DNA of 64,000 bases. Source: Nyssa sinensis (taxonomy: Eukaryota > Streptophyta > Magnoliopsida > Cornales > Nyssaceae). Below are positions 1-12,100 of this stretch, in pieces. A program made the position numbers and the translations under genes. The stretch lies in contig CM018048.1 in the NCBI GenBank assembly GCA_008638375.1, positions 6,407,089 through 6,471,088 of the forward strand. The letters are read 5' to 3'. Below the pieces are notes generated by a model. That model worked only from the letters and a program-made list of their open reading frames with translations. It had not been told where the DNA came from and did not search any database. Each line of letters begins with the position of its first letter. Positions within the stretch are counted from its first letter, which is position 1.

Positions 1-64
1 ACACTCTAAACTTGCATACATATGGCTAGACATGTACAATGAGAAGAAGGAAAGATGAGCTTAC

Positions 65-136
65 AATCATATCTGGCAGAGGAATTTTTATTTTTGTAAG
101 CATGATTTCACAATTATATGCCCTGCGCAAATCAAC
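65..136 (-). CDS. Formin FH2 exon, isolated by a 10.7-kb intron
   Basis: The 72-bp open stretch translates to [20 protein letters not shown] followed by PDMI. This is the segment that directly follows [10 protein letters not shown] in class II formin FH2 domains. An AG acceptor (137-138) and GTAAG donor (60-64) flank it, and it is phase 0 at both ends. It is too short for simple ORF finding, but it proves that the gene continues past the left edge and was not cut off by the repeats between. Confidence 0.9.
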
Positions 137-3100
137 CTGACAAAAGGAAACACAACAAAAAAATAATTACAAGAAACTCATTTTACTTACAAGCATTCAT
201 ATGAGAGGAAATAGAGATCCATCAGGTATGTATGACCAAACAGATTGTTGCTATCACTTAATTGACTCGTATAAGTACCAAATTTAAAATGAATGGGACA
301 ACAAATGAATCTCGCAAAATTGAAAAGAGTGTGGAAGAATTAAACCATTCCATGATTGAAAAACTAGAGTGTCTACTCATTTGGGTGCAGTAAAATTTAT
401 GCAGCAATATGAAGTGTATAACGTGCTAACCTTTTATTCTCCAATAAAATGTTCCCTTCCTGGGCAATAGTGAAAAAAACGTAATGCTGTTACACAGCTG
501 GAATTATATACTGAAAGCAGATATGCAGGACACCCCGTTTTCATTAATACTATGACCATTAAATCAGCTTAGAAATTTCTAAAAGAAATTTTGATACCTT
601 GAAATAATAAAACTTTTTGCAACATCTCGCAACGTGCACAGAAAATAAATACAGAATTATAATTTCTATTTTCCAGATTATCATAATTTTCCCAAATATA
701 ATTCTTAATCTTGTTTAAATAAAGCTTCACATTAGTCGCTATACATATTAATATTGACAATCATAGATGCAAGTTTTTAGACTTTCCATCAGACTATTTG
801 GGTTTGCTTCAGGAATTATTAGAACATTCATGAAAGTTCTACTAGTTGGTGTCAAAGATACGGAAATCTGTGACTGGATTATTAAAGCAAGGGAGAATCT
901 AGTAGGTCAAATTAGAATTTAGGGAACTGCAAATCCATAGAAGTTCATGATTTGAAAGAAACGATACTTGGTCTGAGCATATTGTTCCATACCGCAGAAG
1001 ACTAAAAGGTATATTATTACACATCCGCAACTTGCATAAAATGTAATGAAAACTCTTCGTAGGAACTTTAACTTTCCTATTGCATCATGTAAATACCACA
1101 AGATGAAAAAAAAAATTAGAACCAGGAGACCACTTTAATGTTTCACAAATACACCGACTTTACTATCAAAAAGTAAGGAACCATCAATAACCAGTAATGA
1201 AGTAGCACCCCGGGGGGGGGGGGGGGGGGGGGGGGCAACAACAAAGGGTGCAGTACTTTTATTCGAACTTGGAGGAAAAGAAACATGAAAGTGTTTTACC
1301 AAAATCAGTGTTTTAAAAAGCATTTTCAAGGCACACCTTAAGGAGAAGCATAAGAAAAAAGCTTCAAGGCATAGAAAATAAAGTGATCCCCTTGGGAAGC
1401 GTACGCTTGAGGGGGGCTAGGCTATGCCTAAGGCACAAAAAGCACGTTTTTTGTGCAAAAGGCAAACGTCTCACTAGAAGAGGAAACATGATGCCTTTTA
1501 TTTCATTTTTTTACTATTTGCTGTAGTTTAAAAGAAGCATTTTTTATTACAAGGATGTACATTGTCCTTTAAAAAGTCAACTACAGATAAGGCTTTATAA
1601 CATTAGTTATGGATCTCCTTTTAAAAGTTAAAGACCCATTCTATTTCGAGCATCTTCTTTTCTTACGTTTTCCTATTTCTGCTCCCCCTATGTTCATATT
1701 TTTTTTTCAATGAAAAGAAAAGAATAAGACAATTTCTTGTGTAGCGTTAATAGAATTAATTGATATAACCATATTACATGCATTCTATGCTTTTTGCTAT
1801 TAGCTTATAGTTTGAGCTGTATTGATGTGTAACTACTTTTTAAAAAGCTAAAGAGTAAGGCGAGGTGTTCTACCCCCCCGTGAGGCGAGGCACAAATATT
1901 AAGGCATTAAGTATTTTGATTTTTGAATTTTATTTAAAAAATGTATTTTAAAACAATTCACACGAGTAAAAAATAACAAATAAGTTTAAGTAGAAAATAG
2001 ATAACAGTATTTAATTTCACTACACAAGGAAAGGTAGTAGACCACTAAAACTAAAAGAATGAGTTGTGACGAAAAAAAAGAGCAAAAGTATGTTACCAGC
2101 TAGGAGAGATAGCAGAATGAGGAAAATATTTCAGGTTCGGTTGTCTTCTACATTATTTAAACCAACTAGTTCACAAAAAGAAATTCTATTTAAGACCTAG
2201 ATAGATGACAAAACTTAAAATATTCATTGAGAAGAAAGCACAAAATTATAATGGTCCCATCACTTAAATACATCATGTGGCCTTTACATTGAACTTTTCA
2301 ATGTTATTTGATAACTATTATAAAAAAATTTATTTTAAATTTAGAATGAATTAACTTTTAACGTCTAATATATTTTTAAATTATTTTTATATGATAGCGC
2401 TTTGCTTCTTCAGGCTAGCGCTTTTGTCACTCCACTTTTTAGGCAACGAAGGACTTCAGCACTATAAGGGCGCCTTTTGCCTTTAACTGCACTGGTAACC
2501 AGCTAGGAGAGACAGCGGAATGAGGGAAATATTTTAGGTTCAGTTCTCTCTCTTTTTGTTTTTAAAGGAAGAAGGTGAAGGAAGAATTGTCATTTGACAT
2601 TTGACAAACACAAAAAGTCAAATGTTCATTAAATGTTGACAATATTTGCCCTTTCATTTTCCATCAGAATTAATGAATGAATCTACTTTCTCAACAATTA
2701 ATGATTATGAGCATTTTAGGAATAAATCTTTGAGCCAAATTTACCTAATTGTAATAGATTGTTAGACCCAAAGACTAAAGAAAGAAAGATTCTCAACAAG
2801 GAAAGAATCGACAGATGGCCTAATATCCATGCCACTGAATCAACTGCTTTAGCAGAGGAGATAACATGACTCTTCAACTGATGTGCTTGCTTTACGACTG
2901 CTGATCATTCTCTTTGTTTCCAAAGTCCTAAAAAACAAAATGAGATGGATAGAAAGTAGTACTACTGTTAAAATATTTGGGTTATAATACTCACAGAAGG
3001 AAGATTAATAAAAAAAAATGGATTGTGATAGGCAAAACAAAGAGCCATAGATTAGGTGATTGAGATGGCACCTTTTCCAAACATTGAGGACAGGGATCCA

Positions 3101-6100
3101 TCTCCAATCCTAACTTTTGTATCTACTTATCAAGTTTTAAAGGACACAAATAAAGGTACAAGTGACATGATCAGATGCTCTAAAATTACTGATCCAGGAA
3201 GAACTAAAGGAAGTGAAAGATGTATTATAAATTATAATCAATGGTAAAGATACCTGAGAGGGCAAAAGAAACAAAGGCAGTGAACATAGCGAATGGCTCT
3301 ATACAAGTCGTAAGACAGCAAATTGATTCTAACTCCTGTCATGAGAGTGAAGAGTCAGAAGCATGTGGAATGTTATTCGGGGACCCAAGTCACCCAACTG
3401 AAGTAGTGTGATGAGAATGAGGCCAATGAGCTCCCCATGCGAGACCACCTTTAACTTTCAAAAGGGGAACCATAAACATTCCTACAATTTATCTTAGTAT
3501 TAAAGTTCTGACATAATCATGTAACAGATTATCCTCAACTGAAGTAGTTTAGAACACCAGCCTTCTTCATGACCCTTGCTTCCCTCTCCAACATCTCTGC
3601 CAGGAGAAATGATGCGGGACATTTTAGGATTCCAGCATTGTTGAGAGATTAGAGTTAGGGTTTGCTACGAAATAAATTAGGTTTGCTCAAGAATCAGTTG
3701 GACAGGGCTTCGAAAGATAACTAGATTTTGTGGGAGTTGTTTTTATAGTTTAATGTGTAGTTTAAGTATAAAACAGCAAGCAGTCTCTATTGCAAATCAA
3801 TTAGAATAATAGAGGAAAGAAGAAGATACAACAATAGGTAGAAGAGAGAGAAAAGAAGAAAAGGGAACGGGAATCAATCACAAGATTCACAGACTAACAA
3901 CTAGAGCACCAGGGCTGCCATTCTCAATACAATATTCACTAATCCAAAAAAAGATGAATTACAAGCCCATTAATAGATTTTAAAACCATAACAAAAATAA
4001 ATCCTGACCCTTAAAATTAGACTAATCTCAACCCTTAGTTAAATCTAGAAAAATAAAAATAACCAAACTAATTCGCTACTACGGTAGCATGAGCAGTACC
4101 CCACTACACTCTACAGTGATGTGAACAGAACCCCCTACAGAAGCATGAACAATACCCACTACAGTAACTTCCCGACTTTCAAATATAAAACCCATCAATA
4201 AAAAACACCCAATAATATGACCCATAATTTAAAAAAAAAACCTATAACCCTTGTGGTTGGATGGGTAAGGAAGAGGCTTGGGTAATATCTTCAAGGTCCC
4301 AAGTTCAACTCTCACCCCAAGGGCCACTTACCTATCAAAACCAAAAATAATTAAAATAACCTATCAACTAAAACTACCACGGACACTTTTTCTATGACCA
4401 AAAAGGTTTCCTAATTGTCATGTGACTCATAACCATTGTTTTGGGCTTCCATAATGCATGATAATTATCCTAACCATTCGACTAGATGTGGCATCTGCAG
4501 ATGTCTCTTGAGGGATAGGCCTGGAGAATGGCACGTCTGTTCACTTACCCCAAACATAAGTGTACAACTCATTACATGAATATAGTTCTCTTTCAACTGG
4601 CCGTACTCTATATTTAGCCCAACTGATAATTCAGTGACAACTTGACCTTAAGTATACTAATTCAATACAAGTTCTAAACTACAGGGGGAATACTTAGAAA
4701 ATGCATTGATGACTTAAATGAGGCATAAGAACATTTCAACCTGAAACAACTTAAGGATGAATTCTTCAACATGCATGACCCAAAAGTTAGTGAATTATAA
4801 AGAAGATGGCAGACTGAGTCACACTTGTTTCACCTCCTAATAATAAACCAATGCTACTAGGAAATTGGAATTACAACATATTCCCATAGTAGTGTGAAAT
4901 TCATAGGTGTTTGCATAGACATATGTCAAAGTATCTAAGTTTAACAAGAAGTTGGTTGTATGATTATGTATTATATCTTCTTCACAATAATGCATCTTAA
5001 AAATGAAAGTTGCATGAGAGAGACTTAAAGGTTATGATCTCAAGGACTCCATTTGTCTGAGAGAGAATATAAAAATGTGTTTTGTCGGACCTTAAAGTTT
5101 TTTATTTCAGTCTTCGCAGGGTGCATGGGGAAGTTGATGTCGAAAAACTCAAAAGCATATCATTCTACTTCTATATTCAAGACAAAGATAAGGAGGTTCC
5201 GGCAGCACTTCTCTTCCTTTTTGTCAAAATTAAACAAGTGTTTTGACTTGTCAACCTTGTTCATATATTCTCTCAATTTCCATTTTAAATTGTGTTGACT
5301 AGAATTATAACACAAAAGATCTTCTTCTTCTTTTTTTGATAGGTGACAGTAAGAGACACACACATGTCCCAATTGGGACTTAAACCCTCAATCTCTTCTT
5401 TGGGAGGTGGAGGAGATACCACTTGAGCTAACTTTTGGTGGTCAAAAGTTCATATAATCTTTACAATTTTAATGACAAAATTGTAGCTTTGATTGTGCTT
5501 TCCAGTACCAAATGTAAAACATAACAATACAAAAATAAAACTAGACCATCAGAATAACATACAACCACCTACGCATTCCAGAATTGATCAGCTTCTTGAT
5601 TTCTGGCAATTGGGAGGAGAAATTTAAAGATGTTAGTCAGATGGCTCTTCCTAGAATTGCATCTGATCGTGTTCCCTTACTGTTGGACTGTGGGGCATTA
5701 GCAGGGGCAGAACCCCATTTCGTCTTGAGAATAAGTGGCTGAGGGTTGATGGTTTTGTGCATCTTGTTGAAGGTTAGTGGCAGGGATTTTCTGTGGAAGT
5801 TCCGCTAGTTATGTTCTGGTAAAGAAAATGGGTCTTTTGAAGAATGAACTAAAACAATGGAATAAGGAAAGCTTTGGCAATCTGAGTTGGAGGAAATCAG
5901 TGGCCATGGAAGAGATTAGAAGGCCTGGATGAGCTGGAGGAGATGGAGGGGCTTTTGGAAGCAAATTGGCAATTGACAGAAAAGCGCAAAGTTGAGTTTG
6001 AGCAGCTGGTCCGGTTGGAAAAGAAAAGCTGGCAAAAAAAAAATCAAGGGCCATTTGCTTAAAGAAGGGGGACAAAACACAGTTTTTTCACAGGCTTGCA

Positions 6101-9100
6101 AATTCTCAAACGAGGAATAATTACATAGGGAGGATCTCTATTACAGATCAGGAAATTTCAAATGAAGATGCCAAGGAAGGTATTATAAATTTTTAGAAAG
6201 AATTGTATTCTGACTCAGGGCAGTGGCGTCCTAGGGTGAATGGGTTAGACACTTGGACTTTAAACAAATTTCGACTGAGGAGAGAGATTGGCCGGAAGAC
6301 CATTTTCAGAAGAGGAGATAGTCACAACCTTGAATAGTTGTAACAGTGATAAAGCCCCAGGCCCAAATGGCATGACCATGGCATTCTTTCAAAAGTAATG
6401 GAAAGTTGTTAGGGGGGATTTGATGGCTATCTTTTCTGAGTTTTTCAGCACGGGAGTTTTTAAGATAAGTATGAATGCCACTTTCGTTGCTTTAATTCTA
6501 AAGAAAGCATGAGCTATGGATTTGAAGGATTTTCGCCTTATTAGTCTAGTTGGGAGTCTCTATAAACTCTTATCTAAGACTTTAGCTTTAAGGATTCGGA
6601 AGGTGATACATTATTTCAGAGGCCCAAAATACTTTTGTGGGTGGTCGTCAGATTTTAGATGCAGTGCTTGTTGCTAATGAATGTCTTGATTCAAGGTTAA
6701 AGTGTGGAAGGAAAGGGCTGATTTGCAAATTGGATGTGGAAAAGACGTACAATCATGTAAATTGGGATTTTTTTTAATTATATGATGGAGAGGATGGGCT
6801 TTGGGGTTAAATGGACAGACTGGATAATGTTTTGTGTTTCTTCGGTGAAATTCTCAATCTTAGTGCAATGGCACAGCTGAAGGATTTTGCTCCAGTTCAA
6901 GAAGGTTGAGACAGGGGGATCCTTTATCCCCATATCTTTTCATTATGGTGATGGATGCTTTCAGTGGAATGATGTCTAGAAGGGTATGAGCAAGCCTCGC
7001 CCATTGAGGTTTCTCACCTGCTGTATGCCAATAGCACTATTGTCTTTTGTGATGCAAAGCCGTGTCAAATGAGGTATCTAAAATGTAATTTGGTGTGTTT
7101 TCAAGCAGTCTTAGGCTTAAAGATAAACCTCAACAAGAGTGAGCTGGTGGGAATTGAGAATGTGGAAGATTGTAAAACTCTTGCAAGGTATTTTAGGATG
7201 CCGTCTTGGGTCTCTGCTGATTAATTACTTGGGGCTACCTCTTGGAGCCTCAGTTAGAGCCTCCAAGATATGGGACAGTGATTACTGAAAGATTTGAACG
7301 GCGCTTGGCAGGTTGGAAGAAGCAATATTTATCTAAATGTGATGCCTTACTCTTTTGAAGAGCACTCTTTCCAGCCTCCCCACTTATTTTGTCTTTTTTC
7401 CCTATCCTGGTGTCAGTGGCAAATAAATTAAAGAAATTACATAGAGATTTCTTATGGGGGGGAATGAGAGATGAATTTAAGTATCATTTGCTTGACTGGG
7501 ATTCTTTCCTGGGGGGTGGGGATGGGAGATGAATTTAAGTATCATTTGCTTGATTGGGATTTTATTTGCAAGCCGATAAAGGAGGGGGGTTTGGGGATCC
7601 GAAAGTTTGGGCTCTTCAATAAGACTTTGCTAGGCAAGTGGTTATGGAAATTTGGCAAGGATGGAGAAGGGTGGTGGCTCGTAAATATGGGGTGGAAGAT
7701 GGAGATTGTTGTTCTAAAGTAGTTAGATCAACTTATGGGTCTAGTGTTTGGAAGAGCATTAGAAATGACTGGAATGAATTTTCGAAACACATTAGATGGG
7801 AGGTGGGCGATGGGAAAAAATATTGAGTACTCCCGGACCAATACTCCCAACAATGAGATCAATATCCACGTGCAGGAAAGTACCCAATATTTGCCCGAGC
7901 GATGAAAGTCAAATGAGTTTTTGGTCGGATGTTTGGAGTGATCGGGGCTTGCTTTCTATAGCATTCCCGTGTTTATGTAGGGTAGCAGTCAACAGAAAAG
8001 CTACTGTTAGGGATTACTTGAGAAGGTCTTACAATTCCTTGGTGGGGGATGCCTCATTTATTAGGTCCTTTCATGATTGGGAGATGGAGGAAGTCCTGGA
8101 GTTTTATTCTTTTTTGTATAAAACTCTTCTGATTCAGGAGAGGACCTTTCTTGTTGGGTGTATAGGGGGGAGATTTTTCTGTAAAGTCTTATTATCTCCT
8201 TTTGTTGGGTGAGAGGAGTCGGCAATTCCCTAAAGCTCCTTTGAAGGTTGCCTTCTTTGTTTGGACGGTAGCTTGGGGGAGGATACTAACTATGGACAAT
8301 TTGATAAGAAAGGGGCAAATTTTAGTCAATCGTTGTTGTCTTTGCAAGAGCCACGAAGAGAAGGTAAATCATCTTCTCTTTCACTGTTCGTTTACTTGGG
8401 AGATTTGGGCACTCTTGCTTGGTTTGTTTGGGACATGTTGGGTCATGCCAAAATCCACGTTGGATGTTCTTAGAGCTTGGAGAGGAAAGTCTCCCTCTAA
8501 AAGAGCTAGAAAGGCGTGGTTGTTAACTCCTCTTTGGATCTGGTGGAGCATATGGAGAGAGAGAGAAATAATAGAGTTTTCAAGGGGGTTGAAGCTCCTT
8601 TATGGACAGTTAAAAATTTGGTTCTGCGATCCCTCTTTTTTTGGTTGTCGGGGGGTCATTCTATGCTTTTTGTCCTTTTTACACTCTTGTGTGTTTTGAG
8701 CCTTAGCTCTTTGTAATTGGGTGCACCTGGTGCTTCTTTAATAAAAGTTTACTTGTCACAAAAAAAAAGAAACTAGACCCATCAGAAATTGAATTCTTAC
8801 AAATAAGTATAAAAAAAAAGTTAAATCCCAATTAGATCCATTGAGCCAACCATTTCTCTAATGCGGATTAAAAAGTTTATTACTACTACATGGATTCGTG
8901 AAAACAAGGCAAGATAGCAACCTACATCAAAGTATTGACATGGGTTCTCATTTTAATCGTGCACCACATCTTGCTCACTTCCAAACTTTATTTTCCATCA
9001 AGAAATGCTTTACATGCTCTAATCAATCTCCACCACTTCCACAGCCTCAAAAGGTGTCCCATTTTTTGACCTATAATCTCAAAAAGCCACCTAATAGTGT

Positions 9101-12100
9101 TCAAGGTTGTGTTAACTCATAACCTCTGGAAAGCCACCTAGTGTTATATATTCTTCAAAGTCTAGTCATCTAAGAACTAATCATTGAAAAACTTCCTTGG
9201 TACATGACAAGGAAGTTTAAGCCCAAGGTTAGTTGTGAAGTCGAACATTACAAAAATAAAATAATAAAGCAAAATAACTTCACATGATGCATACATAATC
9301 AAATGCGCAATCGTTGGCTTATATTTTCCTAGATATCAAAATGTAGCTAAAAGGCCCCTGCATTGGGCCAAAGAAAACCAGCACTGACATACAAGTGAGT
9401 TTAAATTAATAGTTAAAATAATTAAATTATAAATATAATTCAACCTCCCACCCCCATTATAATCATCATATGCACCAAATCACATTATCAAAAAATACAA
9501 TTAAAAGCTTTCAACAAAAACTTGCATCAACTATTTGGAATGGCTACATGAATCCCGTTTCGGCATTCAGCTCATTCTAGTACCATAGATTCAATTACAC
9601 CACAGGTTATCATGTATTTGTTTATTACCTCAACCATAGTTGTTAGTATCTTACAATACACGATACATATCTTATGATACGTTTCGATACGGACATAAAA
9701 CGATACGTATCTTACAATTGTATCTTTTTGCACCGTATCTTACAATACGCAATATGTATCTTATGATACGTTTCTATGCACAAGATACATGCGATACACC
9801 CAATTAGGCTAAACAACGTTGTTTTGACCCCTTTTTTTATATACATTTTTTGTTTTGAACACGTACATGCGATACACCCAAGATACATGATAAGTGAACA
9901 CATATAAGAAGTTAAATAAGAAAAATGAATAACAACGACGATGATAATATCGATGTCATTGAAATTGGATATTAAGATGAAAATGCAATAGATTATAAAA
10001 ATGAATAAGTTTAGATTTTGTCTTTAAATTTTGACATTGGTGAACTTTGCTGAAAAATTGGATTATTAAATTTTGGTTTGAAACTCGTAGTATTTATAAA
10101 TCTTAATTCTTGTATTGTATGAAATTTAAGTTGATTTTTTTTTATAAGAAGTTAAAATGTTATTTTTATCATTTTAAACATTGTTTATATATAACACTAT
10201 CTAAAAATGATACAACATATGTGGAAAATGAGATAACTATGCTTGGTACTACTTTTAATTTTAATTATTGAATAAATAATAATAAATATATATCTAATTT
10301 TTATGACAAGTAAATTGAAATATTATTTATATCATTTTAAACATTATATATATAATGATATATGCATATATATATATATATATAAATGTATTTTAAAAAA
10401 ATACACGTATCTTATGATATACGATATGATACTCGATACGATACGCATTTTTTAAAAAATGATACGGCTTTCATTACACGTTTCGACAACTTGAACCTCA
10501 ACAACGTTAATTTTGGTCTTTCTCTTCCTCTAACATTACCCTCCATGTGTATCATGTCACTCTTCTTACTAAAGCCAAACCATCTTAAACAATTTTCTCT
10601 CAATTAGAACTAGCTCCACTCTATCACACAGATATGTTCAATCCTTATTTTATCCTTTCTTGTCTCTCAATACAATCGTCTCAACATCCATATTTTAACT
10701 ACACTCATTTTATGAATATGTTGTTTCTTAACAACTCAACACTATGTCTCATAAAGCATAATTGGTCTAATAGTTTAATAGAATTTTTCTTTAATTTCAT
10801 GGGTATTCATCTCCAACTACCGAAACTACTGAGAAAATAAAAATATATGTATAGGTCACTTACCAATTGCACTCTCTCTGGTTTGTTGATTTTAGAACCA
10901 CGTCGACCTCCACCTCTATCAGTTCCATTTGAAGCAGAAGCTGCTGAGAACAGACTTTCAAGTTCTGATATATCAATTTCAGGGGCCCTACCAAGAACTT
11001 TCATCATGTGACATCAAAATTTTACTAGGGAAGCCAAAGCAAATAAAAGAAAAAGATTATAAAAAAATAATGTATGAAAGCCCAGCACATAGGCCTGCAG
11101 TGGAGTGCACCTTATCAAATATGGATAAGGTGGAAGAAAAGGTAATCCATAATAAAAACATAAAAACTTCAGTAAGTTTAACAACAGTGGTTGCAATATG
11201 ACATACAATGGCGAACCACAAAGCTAGCAAAGTCTATAAAGATGCAATCCAATACCAAAGAAAACTAAATATCTAATTTAAATGTCCAAGAAATTGAACA
11301 AATTACTTCTGCACCTTCTAAAAGTAGAAGTGCAGAATGAGACATTTAATTTTGATATACAAATTTCAAATCCACATACCTTGACTGATTTTCCTGTTTT
11401 TGAGAATCAGCCCATAAACTGCCTTGCATTGCTCGTGTAACTTTCACCCAATGCAAGGGCTTTAATGAAGCTTTCCTAGGGGGAATTGAAGAACCTGCTG
11501 CAACTCGACCTCTTCCATGACTTGTTGACCCAATAGAGGCTCTTCCCCTTCCAGTTGATGGAGGCGGCGGCGGTGGTGCGAGAGAGCCCTTTGCTCCAGG
11601 TGGTGGAGGTGGACTTGGTGCCGCTGGACCACGACCTAGAGGTGGAGGAGGGGCATTAGGGGGCTTTGGAGCTTGTGGTGGAGGTGGGGGAATCGAACCT
11701 TGCCAAGAAACTCCTGGAGGAGGTGGAGGTGGTGGCGGCCTTGTGCCAGTGCTTGGATTATGACCTGAAGGAAGCGGAGGCGGAGGTGGAGGGGGGTTAT
11801 TAGGGGGCAGTGGCTGTGTAGGAGCTGACAGAGATGGTTGACTAGATCTAGAAAGAGGCAGAGGTGGCGGAGGTGGTGGGGGGGGCTTAGAAGAGATAGA
11901 AGGAGGAGGTGGTGGGGGGGCCTTAGAAGAGATGGAAGGGGGAGGCGGAGGTGGAGGTGGTGGTGGTGGAGGGCCTCTACCACTAGTGGGAAGTGAGGGT
12001 GTTACAGGTGGAAGAGGAGGTGGTGGAGGTGGAGGTGGCGGTGAAGGGATTTTAATGGTAGTGGGGGGTGATGGAATTGAAGTATCTCTACCAGAAAAAC

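Larger units (their letters stand above)
137..10863 (-). other. Giant formin intron loaded with repeats
   Basis: GT donor at 10863-10862 and AG acceptor at 138-137 bound a 10,727-bp intron. It contains a poly-G run, a probable hAT-type relic (1.3-2.5 kb), two SINE-like copies (4.25 and 5.33 kb), a 3.2-kb LINE and an ATACG-rich element (9.6-10.5 kb). I see no conserved coding sequence at 2.55-4.24, 4.36-5.32, 8.79-9.64 or 10.48-10.86 kb; these are AT-rich and featureless. Confidence 0.85.

Noticed and set aside
3056..3247. 63-codon open frame in the formin intron
   Set aside because: Short, no recognisable motif, antisense to the gene and in a repeat-rich intron.
8202..8699. Host gene coding a zinc-finger protein
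   Set aside because: It is the zf-RVT tail of the dead LINE, inside its target-site duplications.
1..10863. Formin truncated by repeats at 10.8 kb
   Set aside because: An in-phase FH2 exon with proper splice sites at 65-136 shows that the gene continues.
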